DNA of 64,000 nucleotides from Mucilaginibacter straminoryzae (GCF_022953055.1 NZ_JALJEJ010000002.1:62001-126000), one strand, 5' to 3'. Shown: positions 19,288-29,166, numbered from the stretch's first letter. A program made the numbers and translations. Notes: generated from the sequence alone by a model not told the origin.

Positions 19288-20529
19288 ATGAACAATACAA
19301 GAATGACGGCAAAAGCTGTCGGGATGATCTTTTTCTTGATCGGCTGGCTATTCACTGCCTCGGCACAAATAAAAGCGCCTGCATATAAAGGTTATTTATT
19401 TGTGTACTTCACAGGAAATCAAAAAAGTGAAGAAGCAATCAGGTTTGCCATCAGTATGGATGGATACCATTATTATGCCTTAAACAGAAACGAACCTATT
19501 GTCAGCAGTGCGCAAATCAGCGAAACAAGCGGTGTAAGAGACCCGCATATCCTGCGCAGCGCAGATGGTAAAACCTTCTATATGGTGGCTACCGATATGG
19601 TTTCAGCTAACGGATGGAATTCTAACCGGGGGCTGGTCCTGATGAAATCAAAAGACCTGATCCATTGGTCGTCGGCTGCAATTAATTTTCAAAAACGATT
19701 CCCTGGTCAGGATAGCCTGTTACGTGTTTGGGCGCCGCAAACTATTTATGACGAGGCTGCTAAAAAGTACATGGTTTACTTTTCGTTAAAACATGGCCAC
19801 GATCCAGATAAGATCTATTATTGCTATGCCAACAAAGACTTTACCAACCTGGAGGGCGAACCTAAACAGTTATTTTACAGCCCCGACGGCGCCGCTTGCA
19901 TAGATGGTGATATTGAAGAAAAAGATGGTGAATATTACCTGTTCTTCAAAACAGAAGACCGTAAGCCGGGAATTAAAATTGCGGTTTCAAAAACATTAAC
20001 AAGCGGATATCAGCTTCAGAGCGACGAATACGTTCAGCAGACAGACCGCCCGGTTGAAGGCGCAGGTACCTTTAAATTAAATGATGGCAGCGGCTTTATC
20101 CTGATGTACGATATGTATACCAGCGGCCGTTACCAGTTCACAAAGTCTGCCGACTTAAAGAACTTCAAGGTAATAGACCAGGAAGTATCCATGAACTTTA
20201 AACCAAGACATGGCACCGTTATGCCGATAACCCTACCCGAACTAAAAAGGTTAATCGCGCGGTTTATGCCTGCCGATGCGGTACTACAAACTGTTAAAGG
20301 AAAAGGATTGGTTGAAGAAAAGGTTGAAGTTGACACCCTTGGGAAAAGGCTTTACCTGCCATTATCCGAAGGGACAGACCCTAAACTGTTTCAGCCAAAA
20401 TTTGCAGAACTACCCGGCGTGTCGGTTAAACCGCTTAAAAAAGTAGACTTTTCTGCAGGTGATGTGCCCTACCAGGTAACTATTTGGGGCCGGAAGCCTG
20501 TTGTTTACATTCTATATGTAAAGAAATAA
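19288..20529 (+). CDS. GH43-like five-bladed propeller glycoside hydrolase
   Basis: 413 residues with a signal peptide (AVGMIFFLIGWLFTASAQ). Propeller features include SGVRDPHILRSADGKTFYMV (likely base Asp), RVWAPQTIYDEAAKKYMVYFS and DGDIEEKDGEYYLFFKTED (likely acid Glu), as in arabinofuranosidase or galactosidase families of clan GH-F. Family members trim arabinose or related side chains. The exact subfamily is uncertain. It is probably co-transcribed with GH35 (42-nt gap), and a terminator follows. Together with GH5 and GH35 it suggests a branched, galactose- and possibly arabinose-containing plant polysaccharide; that is inference. Confidence 0.8.
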   Translation: MNNTRMTAKAVGMIFFLIGWLFTASAQIKAPAYKGYLFVYFTGNQKSEEAIRFAISMDGYHYYALNRNEPIVSSAQISETSGVRDPHILRSADGKTFYMVATDMVSANGWNSNRGLVLMKSKDLIHWSSAAINFQKRFPGQDSLLRVWAPQTIYDEAAKKYMVYFSLKHGHDPDKIYYCYANKDFTNLEGEPKQLFYSPDGAACIDGDIEEKDGEYYLFFKTEDRKPGIKIAVSKTLTSGYQLQSDEYVQQTDRPVEGAGTFKLNDGSGFILMYDMYTSGRYQFTKSADLKNFKVIDQEVSMNFKPRHGTVMPITLPELKRLIARFMPADAVLQTVKGKGLVEEKVEVDTLGKRLYLPLSEGTDPKLFQPKFAELPGVSVKPLKKVDFSAGDVPYQVTIWGRKPVVYILYVKK

Positions 20530-20547
20530 AACTATAAAAACCTATTT

Positions 20548-20597
20548 TAAGGCGATAGCTATTGATGTCATTAATCCGTTAGCTATCGCCTTTTCTC
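20548..20597 (+). terminator. Rho-independent terminator after GH43
   Basis: A perfect 12-bp stem (AAGGCGATAGCT with AGCTATCGCCTT), a 20-nt loop and a TTCTCCTTTT tail. The rest of the 20530-20833 gap shows only a small inverted repeat (CGCCAA...TTGGCG at 20670-20692). Confidence 0.85.
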
Positions 20598-20833
20598 CTT
20601 TTCAGAGCTTTCTTCTCTTTAAATCCTACTGTTTTCCTTAAAAATATAGTTACAAGAGCTAATAAGCCCGCCAAATACCCCCATTATTGGCGTACAGGGT
20701 GTATAATTGAATTCTTCACTCTTAATTTAAAGCGGAAACCGCGCTGTATACGCAATCAAAAGCCCACCAGCTTTAAAAAATGTTTTTTGATAACGAAAAT
20801 TTGATTGAAATTTAATAGATTGCGTTATAAAAG

Positions 20834-21412
20834 ATGGATTTTAAAAATTTCAGCGACGAAGATCTGGTGTCATTGCTCAGAAGCAGCAATGAAGCAGCCA
20901 TGGCTGAAATATATAATCGTTACTGGCGAAAACTACTCGCTTTAGCGTATAACCATACCAAAGACAAATCTTCCGCGCAGGAAATTGTTCAGGAAATCAT
21001 GATCAAATTATGGGATCGCCGCGAGCAATACCATATCGAATCTCTGGAACGCTATTTGGCTATCGCCGTCCGTTATTCTGTTTATAATTTTGTTTGCCGC
21101 GAAAAACGAAGAGCACAAATAGCTTTAGAAAACGTTCCAACGATAGAAATCCATCACGATGATGAAGTTATCTACGCGCAGTTCTTGCAGCAGCATATCA
21201 ACGGTATTGTAGAAGGCCTACCCGAAAAATGCCAGTTGGTGTTTAAATACAGCCGTGTGGAAGGTAAAAGCATCCGGCAAATTTCCACAGAACTGGAAAT
21301 CTCCGAAAAAACAGTTGAAGCGCACCTCACCAAAGCGCTTAAATCTCTTCGCTTTTATCTAAGGCATGCCGGTTGGCTTACTATTTTCATCTATTCTTTC
21401 ATGATCCGGTAA
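20834..21412 (+). CDS. ECF-type RNA polymerase sigma factor, FecI-like
   Basis: 192 residues. Sigma region 2 (~20-90) has AMAEIYNRYWRKLLALAY and EIVQEIMIKLWDRRE, and region 4 (~125-180) has KCQLVFKYSRVEGKSIRQI followed by EISEKTVEAHLTKAL. Bacteroidota-type ECF factor that directs RNA polymerase to a TonB-receptor operon when released by its FecR. It is followed by fecR after 120 nt and by an STN-containing susC, the standard arrangement for trans-envelope signalling. Confidence 0.95.
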   Translation: MDFKNFSDEDLVSLLRSSNEAAMAEIYNRYWRKLLALAYNHTKDKSSAQEIVQEIMIKLWDRREQYHIESLERYLAIAVRYSVYNFVCREKRRAQIALENVPTIEIHHDDEVIYAQFLQQHINGIVEGLPEKCQLVFKYSRVEGKSIRQISTELEISEKTVEAHLTKALKSLRFYLRHAGWLTIFIYSFMIR

Positions 21413-21532
21413 GGCTGATCAGCTTACAGCCGCCACTATTCTACCAATTTCAAAAAAAATTAAAATTTCTTTAAAAAGACTAAGGGTAACGCCTGGGCTT
21501 ATGTGACTTATGGTTATAAGCAATAGTTAACC

Positions 21533-22489
21533 ATGGGCGAAAAGCATATACATATCCTCATCAATAAAGTCCTTTCGGGTACTGCCACCGATGCGGAGAA
21601 AAACATGGTTGAACAGTGGTACCTGGATGAAAGCAATAAGGAAGCTATCTGGGAAACCACTTCGCCCAATGAAGAAGCTGCACTGGAAAGCCAGATGCTT
21701 CATCATCTTCAAAAACATATCCGTTCCAAACGTAACAAGGTGCTTTCAATGCCCGCAAGATTAGGGATCGCTGCTTCGATAGCATTTTTAGTATGCCTTG
21801 GTGTTGCATTGTTATATCTTAAAAAACCATCGGGAAGCGGTGCAGCGGAAACTGTTGCCGGCGTAACCCAAAACCGTTATATCCTGCTGCCGGATAGCAG
21901 CGTTGTATTGTTGCACCCTGGAAGCAAAATAGAATACACCTTCACGGCTAAAATCCGTTCGCTTAACCTGGTAGGCGAAGCCTTTTTTGATATTAAACAT
22001 CACCAGCATCAGCCCTTTGTAATCCATACCGGCACAGTTACTACCACGGTGTTGGGTACAGCCTTCAATATTAAGGCGTACAAGGGGCAGAAGGTGGTAG
22101 TTACAGTCACCCGTGGCAAGGTTAGCGTTTCTGATGCTGCCAAACAAGTTCGGGCCGTACTAACCCGTTACCAGGTAGCCGAGGTTAACGAACAAACCAA
22201 AGCAGTGGCACAAAGGCAGGTATCGGATCAAACTTCTATCGATTGGATAAAAGCCGATATGCAGTTTGATGAGCTACCTTTCGGGGAGCTGGCAGACAGG
22301 CTAAGTAAAAGGTACGGCGTAAACTTTGCATTTAAGAATCCGAAGGTAGAAAAGTGCCCGGTGACGGGTCGTTTTACAGGTACGGAATCATTGCAGGACG
22401 CCTTAAACATCATCTCACCAATAACTTCAACTAACTATAAGGTAGAGGGCAGTACAGTTATAATAGACGGTACCGGCTGCTCACAATGA
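21533..22489 (+). CDS. FecR family anti-sigma factor
   Basis: 318 residues. A cytoplasmic N-terminal domain is followed by one membrane helix (~76-96, LGIAASIAFLVCLGVALLYL). The periplasmic FecR domain has YILLPDSSVVLLHPGSKIEY, LVGEAFFDIKHHQHQPFVIH and TTVLGTAFNIKAY, and a DUF4974-type C-terminal domain is related to STN domains (DELPFGELADRLSKRYGVNF). Family: holds the ECF sigma factor and receives a signal from the STN domain of the partner receptor. Partners here are the sigma factor at 20834 and the receptor at 22670. Confidence 0.95.
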   Translation: MGEKHIHILINKVLSGTATDAEKNMVEQWYLDESNKEAIWETTSPNEEAALESQMLHHLQKHIRSKRNKVLSMPARLGIAASIAFLVCLGVALLYLKKPSGSGAAETVAGVTQNRYILLPDSSVVLLHPGSKIEYTFTAKIRSLNLVGEAFFDIKHHQHQPFVIHTGTVTTTVLGTAFNIKAYKGQKVVVTVTRGKVSVSDAAKQVRAVLTRYQVAEVNEQTKAVAQRQVSDQTSIDWIKADMQFDELPFGELADRLSKRYGVNFAFKNPKVEKCPVTGRFTGTESLQDALNIISPITSTNYKVEGSTVIIDGTGCSQ

Positions 22490-22522
22490 TTAACTAATGT
22501 TTCACTCCTAATTAACTGCACC

Positions 22523-22546
22523 ATGAAAATTTTTACCATCAGTTGA
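22523..22546 (+). CDS. Possible leader micro-ORF upstream of STN-type susC
   Basis: ATG followed by KIFTIS and TGA, in the 180-nt gap before susC. It precedes the hairpin at 22588-22620. Too short for homology and may be chance. Confidence 0.2.
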   Translation: MKIFTIS

Positions 22547-22587
22547 GCCCCTTTCCCAGTTGCGTTGTACCGGAAGTATAGCGCATA

Positions 22588-22620
22588 AAAAAACTCCCCG
22601 GCCTTGGACAGCAATGAGGA
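22588..22620. other. Hairpin in the leader of STN-type susC
   Basis: The stem AAACTCC/GGAGTTT is separated by a ~20-nt loop. On the minus strand it is followed by seven T's, giving terminator form; on the plus strand it lacks a T tail. It may insulate against antisense transcription or be a leader structure of the receptor mRNA. Confidence 0.35.
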
Positions 22621-22669
22621 GTTTCAGGATTAAAAAACTATTGAATTCATTTTTTAACTCATACAAATA

Positions 22670-25600
22670 ATGCAAAAAATTTCTGCTTTTGCAAAGGGGC
22701 CTTTTTATGCCCTATTCAAGAGAATATCACTAATTAATTGGCTGTACATCATGAAAATAAGTGTTTGTGTGGTGGCGATGTTAACCTTTAGTATCAGCTT
22801 GTTCGCTTTTACTAAAACCTCTGGGCAAACCATTACCAGCACTACTGTTAATCTGAAAATTCAGAATGAAACGCTCAAAGAGGCCCTGCGTAAAATTCAG
22901 GACCAGTCTGGATTTAACATCTTTTATTCCTCTGCCACTGTTGACGTAAAAAAACGGGTAAGCGTTAATAACCAGGGCGCCTCTGTGGCTAATACGCTCG
23001 ACCAGGTTTTGAAGAACACCGGTTTAAGCTATCGTCAGGAAGGAAAATCCATCATTATTTACCCAACCGGAAACCCTACTGATAAGGATATCCAGATACG
23101 CCGTGTTTCAGGGATGGTAGTTGATGAAGAGGGTCAGCCGCTGCCAGGTGTGACTATTCTATTAAAAAGCTCAAGAATGGCCAGTACTGCTACGGACGTT
23201 AACGGGCATTTTGGCATTGATATTAGCAATGATAATGAAATACTGGTATTTAGCCTTATTGGCCATAAAACCCAAGAAGTAACCGCAAAATCTATCATTG
23301 CCGGAATAAAAATAGTGATGCACCCTATTTCGGCAAGCCTTAACGAAGTACAGGTGATCGGCTATGGCACTACTACCCGTGCCTTAAATACCGGCTCTGT
23401 AAGTTCTATCACTGCCAAAGATATTGCTAATCAGCCGGTATCCAACCCGCTGTCTGCCATGCAGGGTAAATTGCCGGGCGTGCAAATTACCCAGAATAAT
23501 GGTTTACCGGGGGCTGGCTTCCGTGTACAGATCAGGGGTGTAGGTTCTATCAACAGCGGTACACTGCCGTTGTACGTGATCGATGGCGTACCTTTTACGC
23601 TTTTCAATGCCTCAGTTCCCCCAACGGACGGTTTGAATGCCTTCGGTATTAGTGCGGCCAATGGCGGCGAAACAAGCCCATTAGGCATGATCAATCCGGA
23701 CGACATAGAGCGTATAGACGTGCTTAAAGATGCCGACGCTACCGCCATCTATGGTTCAAAAGGTGCGAACGGCGTGGTTTTGATCACTACTAAAAAAGGA
23801 ACCGGCGGGCAAACCAGGTACAACCTTAATTTTTATCAGGGTACCAGCAAAGTCGCCCACTTTATAGACGAACTGAACACCGCAGATTACCTGGCCATGC
23901 GGAGAGCCGCATTTGCCGCCGCTGGTGTAACGCCGACTACCACCAATGCCCCCGATTTACTGGTGTGGGACCAAAACGCTTATACCAACTGGCAGAAAAA
24001 ATTTATCGGTGGAACTGCTAATACCACCAACGCCGATTTTTCTATCAATGGCGGCAATACACAAAACACGTTCTTATTCAGTACCAACTACCGCCATGAG
24101 GGAACAGTGTTCCCCGGTAGCCTCGGCGCTAATACTTTTTCTAACCGTTTGAATGCGGGCCATAAAAGTCAGGACAACCGCTTTGGTATTAATTTAAATG
24201 TTAATTATGCCTATCAGCAAAACAACCTGATCGGTACAGACCTTTCTACCCTTTACAACCTGCCCCCTAACATGCCGCTTAATAATGCGGATGGCAGCCT
24301 GTACTGGAACAATTCAATCACCAATCCATTAGCGTACCTGCTCAGACCAAGTAAGAATACAACTACCAACTTATTGAGCAATATGGACGTACATTATGAT
24401 TTGCTGCCCGGGTTGACTTTAAAAGCTAATATGGGTTATTCGTTGACGGGCCTGAAACAAACACTGGAAACGCCATTAACCTCATTGAATCCATCTACAA
24501 TAAACCCGTCATCGCCCTCAAACAATACCCGGTATGCCGATAACACTACTTCTAACTACATTATAGAGCCGCAGATCCGTTACCAGCACAAAATAGCCAA
24601 AGGCGACCTGACTGCCCTGGTTGGTAGTACTTTCCAACGGACACTTACCGATGGCATTTCTCTCCGTGGTACAGGCTTTAGCACAGACGCGTTACTAGGT
24701 TCTTTTTATAATGCGGCAAGTGTGATCAACTACGGCAGTAGCAATTCTGATTATAAATACACTGCATTATTTGGGCGTTTAAACTATACCTGGGAAAACA
24801 AGTACCTGATTGATGGAACCTTTCGCCGCGATGGATCTTCGAGGTTTGGCGCGAATAACCGTTTCGGAAATTTCTGGGCTGTTGGTGCCGGCTGGGTGTT
24901 TACAGAAGAGTCTTTTATGAAAGATATCCCTGCACTTAGCTTTGGTAAAATCCGCGGCAGCTACGGTTTAACCGGTAACGACCAGATCAGCAATTATCAG
25001 TACGATGCTTATTACAGCACTTCGGGCACTGCTAACAGCTATCAGGGACAAGCGATACTTTACCCAAGTAACGTACCTAACCCTAACCTGCATTGGGAAA
25101 CCAATAAAAAGCTTGACATAGCCATAGAGTTGGGTTTCCTGAAAGACCGGATCTATGTAAAGGCAGATTACTTCCGCAACCGATCTTCAGACCAGTTATT
25201 ACCGGTATCTCTACCTACCCAGGCCGGTATGAGCAGTTATACAGACAACTTCCCTGCGGTGGTTCAGAATTATGGCTATGAATTTGAACTGAATACCACT
25301 AATGTTAAACTGAAAGACTTTAGATGGTCTACCGCATTTAACCTTACTATTCAGCGCAACGCCATCATCAGCATTCAAAACCCTTCTAAATTATTCTATA
25401 CTTACATCATCGGCCAGCCGGTTAACGGAATCATGCTTTACCACTTCACTGGTATAGACCCTGCAACAGGTATACCTACGTATCAGGACATGAACGGTGA
25501 TGGCTCAATCAGCTATGCGAACGATAGGGCCCCTGCTCCGCTTGGCCACCCTTACTATGGCGGTATCACCAACAGCTTTACTTATAAAACGCTAACGCTG

Positions 25601-26053
25601 GACGTTTCCTTCCTGTTCAACCACCGGATGGGGTACATCAACAATACTTCTTCTTACCCTTTCGGTTCAACCATGAGCAACCAGAACATCTCTGCTTTGC
25701 AGCGTTGGAAAGCCCCTGGCGATATCTCGATGTACCCTGGTGCTACTACGATCGGGTCGAACCCATACTATCTGTATAACTCTTCTGATGCAAACTGGGG
25801 CGATGCTTCATTTATTAAGTTGAAAACTGTTAGCCTTAACTATGCCCTTCCACAACCATTGGTTCGTAAAATAGGCTTCCGCAACGCATCTGTTTTCGCA
25901 CGCGGAGAGAACCTGTATACCTGGGCGAAACAGAAATACACCTATGATCCGGAAACTACTGTATCCGGCGCAGCACCAGGTGTAGGAACAGGCCAGTTTA
26001 TTGCAATGCCGCAATTGCGCACCATCGTTTTAGGTCTTAATTGTACATTTTAA
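22670..26053 (+). CDS. SusC/RagA-type TonB-dependent receptor with N-terminal STN signalling domain
   Basis: 1127 residues. After an N-terminal hydrophobic export signal (ISVCVVAMLTFSISLFAF) comes a secretin/TonB short N-terminal domain (~55-125, LKIQNETLKEALRKIQDQSG), then a carboxypeptidase-regulatory-like domain (~140-215, VSGMVVDEEGQPLPGVTILL), plug (VQVIGYGTTTRALNTGSVSS, ligand-lid segment IRGVGSINSG) and barrel ending VLGLNCTF. The STN domain is the hallmark of receptors that signal to a FecR/ECF pair, exactly the two genes upstream. It partners the susD at 26071, whose ATG is 17 nt after its stop. Confidence 0.96.
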   Translation: MQKISAFAKGPFYALFKRISLINWLYIMKISVCVVAMLTFSISLFAFTKTSGQTITSTTVNLKIQNETLKEALRKIQDQSGFNIFYSSATVDVKKRVSVNNQGASVANTLDQVLKNTGLSYRQEGKSIIIYPTGNPTDKDIQIRRVSGMVVDEEGQPLPGVTILLKSSRMASTATDVNGHFGIDISNDNEILVFSLIGHKTQEVTAKSIIAGIKIVMHPISASLNEVQVIGYGTTTRALNTGSVSSITAKDIANQPVSNPLSAMQGKLPGVQITQNNGLPGAGFRVQIRGVGSINSGTLPLYVIDGVPFTLFNASVPPTDGLNAFGISAANGGETSPLGMINPDDIERIDVLKDADATAIYGSKGANGVVLITTKKGTGGQTRYNLNFYQGTSKVAHFIDELNTADYLAMRRAAFAAAGVTPTTTNAPDLLVWDQNAYTNWQKKFIGGTANTTNADFSINGGNTQNTFLFSTNYRHEGTVFPGSLGANTFSNRLNAGHKSQDNRFGINLNVNYAYQQNNLIGTDLSTLYNLPPNMPLNNADGSLYWNNSITNPLAYLLRPSKNTTTNLLSNMDVHYDLLPGLTLKANMGYSLTGLKQTLETPLTSLNPSTINPSSPSNNTRYADNTTSNYIIEPQIRYQHKIAKGDLTALVGSTFQRTLTDGISLRGTGFSTDALLGSFYNAASVINYGSSNSDYKYTALFGRLNYTWENKYLIDGTFRRDGSSRFGANNRFGNFWAVGAGWVFTEESFMKDIPALSFGKIRGSYGLTGNDQISNYQYDAYYSTSGTANSYQGQAILYPSNVPNPNLHWETNKKLDIAIELGFLKDRIYVKADYFRNRSSDQLLPVSLPTQAGMSSYTDNFPAVVQNYGYEFELNTTNVKLKDFRWSTAFNLTIQRNAIISIQNPSKLFYTYIIGQPVNGIMLYHFTGIDPATGIPTYQDMNGDGSISYANDRAPAPLGHPYYGGITNSFTYKTLTLDVSFLFNHRMGYINNTSSYPFGSTMSNQNISALQRWKAPGDISMYPGATTIGSNPYYLYNSSDANWGDASFIKLKTVSLNYALPQPLVRKIGFRNASVFARGENLYTWAKQKYTYDPETTVSGAAPGVGTGQFIAMPQLRTIVLGLNCTF

Positions 26054-26070
26054 TAACATACAGCAACATC

Positions 26071-27468
26071 ATGAAATTAAAACAAAATCTATATAAAATA
26101 TTGACCTTCGCAGCCATCCCTGCGTTGCTCACAGCATCTTCCTGTAATAAATATGTGGAGCTCGATGCACCCTTGAATCAAATAAACGCTTCTTCTGCCT
26201 ACGTCACCGATGCTTCTGCAACTTCATCCGTAGTGGCTTTATACAACTATGGCATTTTTGGTTCTCTTGGTGGTATGCTGCAGGGCATGACGTTTTACGG
26301 AGGTTTAAGCTCGGACGAGTTACACTATACGCTAACTACGTCGACAGATCTGCCAGAAATGGAGAATGATAATATCTCAAAAAATAACGCGACCGTTTCC
26401 ACCTTTTGGTCGTACTGCTTTGCAGAATTATTAGAGGCAAATGCCGCTATTACCGGGCTAACCAATTCGACTACGCTAACCCCGTCTGTAAAATCACAAT
26501 TATTGGGCGAAGCCAAATTCTTCCGCGCTTTCACCAATTTTTACCTGGTGAATTATTTCGGTGGTGTGCCTTTAACCGGCAGTGACCCGCTTACCAGCGC
26601 CTTCCTTCCCCGCTCTACGCCAGCGCAAGTATATAGCCAGATCATCAGCGACCTGAAAGATGCGCAAGCTTTATTGCCTACCAGTTATGTTGGTACTTTG
26701 CGTTCGCGTGTTAACCAGTATGCTGCTACCGCACTTTTAGCGCGTGTATATCTCTACCAGAAAGATTACGCAAATGCAGAAGCAATGGCTACCGCCGTGA
26801 TTAACTCGGGTACCTACACGCTTGGCGCGCCAAACTCAGTTTTCATTAATACCAGCAATGAAACCATCCTGCAATTTGCCACCTATTATGGGGTATCATC
26901 ATTTGCATCTACATACCGAACGTCTACTTCTGCAAGTAATATTGCACCGCCTACGATTACGCTAACTAATACCATAGCTAACAGCTTTGAAGCAGGCGAC
27001 AGCCGTAAAACCAACTGGGTAGATTCTACCACCAGCGGTTCAAAGTTTTACCGGATCAACAAGTATAAAATATTTACCTCTTCTACCCCAGGTGGTGGTA
27101 ACGAATTTAACGTAGTACTGCGTTTGGCAGAACAATACCTGATCCGCGCTGAAGCAAGAGCCCAGCAAAACAACCCTTCCGGTGCTGCAGCAGATATTAA
27201 CACCATACGTACACGTGCGGGTTTAGGCGCTACGACCGCCACTACCCAAACAGCGTTGCTTGCAGCAGTTGCCCAGGAAAGAAAGGTAGAACTATTCGGC
27301 GAATTTAGTCACCGCTGGTTCGATCTGCTTCGTACCGGACAGGCAAATACGGTGATGAGTGCTTTAAAACCCAACACCTGGAATGCTACCCGGTCTGTAC
27401 TGTTCCCGATTCCGGATGCGCAGATAAGACAGAACCCTTCACTTACACAAAACCCAGGCTATAACTAG
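26071..27468 (+). CDS. SusD/RagB family lipoprotein
   Basis: 465 residues from the ATG at 26071, where a lipoprotein signal begins (KLKQNLYKILTFAAIPALLT, lipobox TASSC); an upstream in-frame TTG at 26041 overlaps the susC end and is less likely. SusD features: GEAKFFRAFTNFYLVNYFGG, LRLAEQYLIRAEARAQ, QERKVELFGEFSHRWFDLLR and an FPIPDAQI tail. It forms the outer-membrane pair with the upstream receptor. The substrate is unknown; the following TlpA gene is typical of such ECF-controlled modules. Confidence 0.95.
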   Translation: MKLKQNLYKILTFAAIPALLTASSCNKYVELDAPLNQINASSAYVTDASATSSVVALYNYGIFGSLGGMLQGMTFYGGLSSDELHYTLTTSTDLPEMENDNISKNNATVSTFWSYCFAELLEANAAITGLTNSTTLTPSVKSQLLGEAKFFRAFTNFYLVNYFGGVPLTGSDPLTSAFLPRSTPAQVYSQIISDLKDAQALLPTSYVGTLRSRVNQYAATALLARVYLYQKDYANAEAMATAVINSGTYTLGAPNSVFINTSNETILQFATYYGVSSFASTYRTSTSASNIAPPTITLTNTIANSFEAGDSRKTNWVDSTTSGSKFYRINKYKIFTSSTPGGGNEFNVVLRLAEQYLIRAEARAQQNNPSGAAADINTIRTRAGLGATTATTQTALLAAVAQERKVELFGEFSHRWFDLLRTGQANTVMSALKPNTWNATRSVLFPIPDAQIRQNPSLTQNPGYN

Positions 27469-27486
27469 AATTAAAAGGATAAGGAT

Positions 27487-28983
27487 ATGAAAAACTTAAA
27501 ATGGTACTTAGGAATTACACTGCTACCAGCCTTTATGGCGGGCCATGCAGTTGCGCAGGGAAAAGCGAATGCGGACAGTACCCGTATGCAGCTAAACAAG
27601 CTGATGGCCTCTAAAGAGCCTGCAGACAGAAAGGCCCTGGACGAACGCCTGAAAGCGTTAGCAGCAAGCGACAAGGAAGAAGAGATGAGCATAGCTGCTA
27701 ACTATTATTACCAGCTAAAAAACGGCAAAGCAACAGACTCTATCATGAACGCGGAACTGATTAAGTTTCCCCGAGGAATGCAGGCGCGCAATAAAGAAGA
27801 GTCTGTTATTTTTAATACAAAAGACATGAACCAGGCGGTTATAGCTTACGAAGCCTGGATTAAAAAATTCCCGCCAGAAAGCTATCCTTCGCTGCCGCTG
27901 CATGAAGACCGCGTATCGTATGATTACGCACGCAGCTATTTAGCAAATGGCTACGCAAAACAAAAGAATGTAGCAAAAGCTAATTATTATATTGGCTTGC
28001 TGGAGGCAGATTTCTGGAAAGGCAATGGTTATGCAGGCCTGGCAGAAATCTTTTATAACAACGGTGATCTGAACAACGCAGGCATTTACTTTAAGAAAGC
28101 AATGGAAGTTGCAGGATCTTTCACTGATGGAAAACAGGGCAACAGCGGGGCAGCGAGATTTGCTGCATCGGGTTACCTGGGCTTGTGTGCCAGTTATGCA
28201 AAGGTATTAACTGAGCAGAAGCGCTACAATGAAGCGCTAAAGTATATGGAAATTGCCATTAAAGGCACGCCAACACACCGTGCAGATTTCGATTATCGTT
28301 ATGCGCAGATCCTGTCGGCGCTTGGCCGCAACCAGGAAGCTTTTGAAAGAATGGACGAAGCTGTTAAGTCTGGCAGGGCAACAGAGGAAATGTCTGATCT
28401 TTTTAAAACCTTATATGTGAAGGTTAAGGGTAGCGCAGCTGGCCTGGAAGCCTACCAGGCAGATATCCGCAAAGGCTATATTGCCAGTGTAGAGAAGCGC
28501 CTGGCAAAAGAGCTGGTTAAAGAACCGGCTGCCAACTTTACTCTTACAGATTTGCAAGGAAACAAAGTTACCCTGAGCGATCTGCGTGGTAAAGTAGTTG
28601 TGCTTGATTTTTGGGCAACATGGTGCGGGCCATGTAAAGCCTCATTCCCGGCAATGCAGATGGCTGTAGATAAATACAAGAACGACCCGAATGTGAAGTT
28701 CCTGTTCATCCACACCTGGGAAAAGGTAGATAACCCTACAGAAGATGCCAGGGCTTACATCAACAGCATGAAATACAACTTCCAGGTGCTGATGGATACC
28801 AAAGATCCAAAAACCAGGGTAAACAATGTGGTAAGCAGTTATAAAGTATTCGGCATCCCGGCAAAATTCATCATTGATAAAAACGGAGACATCCGCTTTA
28901 AGCTTACCGGTTTCGACGGCAGTAAAGAAGCTGCTGTTGATGAACTGTCGCTGATGATTGAGGCAGCTAAAAGAGCAAGCTGA
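27487..28983 (+). CDS. TlpA-like thioredoxin-fold protein with TPR-like N-terminal half
   Basis: 498 residues with a signal peptide (WYLGITLLPAFMAGHAVAQ). Residues ~30-330 are helical repeats (GYAGLAEIFYNNGDLNNAGI, RYNEALKYMEIAIKG). The C-terminal thioredoxin domain (~345-498) has WCGPC (Cys380, Cys383) and FGIPAKFIIDKNG. Periplasmic thiol-disulfide protein by family. It lies 18 nt after susD in the same operon, ended by the terminator at 29012. It parallels the protein at 512, suggesting that the truncated first module and this one do similar jobs. Confidence 0.9.
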   Translation: MKNLKWYLGITLLPAFMAGHAVAQGKANADSTRMQLNKLMASKEPADRKALDERLKALAASDKEEEMSIAANYYYQLKNGKATDSIMNAELIKFPRGMQARNKEESVIFNTKDMNQAVIAYEAWIKKFPPESYPSLPLHEDRVSYDYARSYLANGYAKQKNVAKANYYIGLLEADFWKGNGYAGLAEIFYNNGDLNNAGIYFKKAMEVAGSFTDGKQGNSGAARFAASGYLGLCASYAKVLTEQKRYNEALKYMEIAIKGTPTHRADFDYRYAQILSALGRNQEAFERMDEAVKSGRATEEMSDLFKTLYVKVKGSAAGLEAYQADIRKGYIASVEKRLAKELVKEPAANFTLTDLQGNKVTLSDLRGKVVVLDFWATWCGPCKASFPAMQMAVDKYKNDPNVKFLFIHTWEKVDNPTEDARAYINSMKYNFQVLMDTKDPKTRVNNVVSSYKVFGIPAKFIIDKNGDIRFKLTGFDGSKEAAVDELSLMIEAAKRAS

Positions 28984-29011
28984 TCATACAATTAATTTAA
29001 TACCCCCAACG

Positions 29012-29047
29012 ATCCGGAATGATATTTATCATCCGGATTTTTTTTGT
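29012..29047 (+). terminator. Rho-independent terminator after the STN-susC operon
   Basis: The stem ATCCGG-A-ATGATA pairs with TATCAT-CCGGAT, followed by an eight-T run, 28 nt after the TlpA stop. Confidence 0.88.
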
Positions 29048-29166
29048 TAGCGCCCCTGGGTACGTTAATACATTATCTAAACGTTATTAGTACAGGCTTT
29101 ACCGAAAGTTTTACCACATCATTTTGTTATCCATCAAAATAAAATTCTGAATTGTGGAATAAATCT

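Noticed and set aside
20670..20692. Inverted repeat CGCCAA...TTGGCG upstream of the FecI-like sigma gene
   Set aside because: Only 6 bp perfect, and no second copy near the sigma/FecR genes; likely chance.
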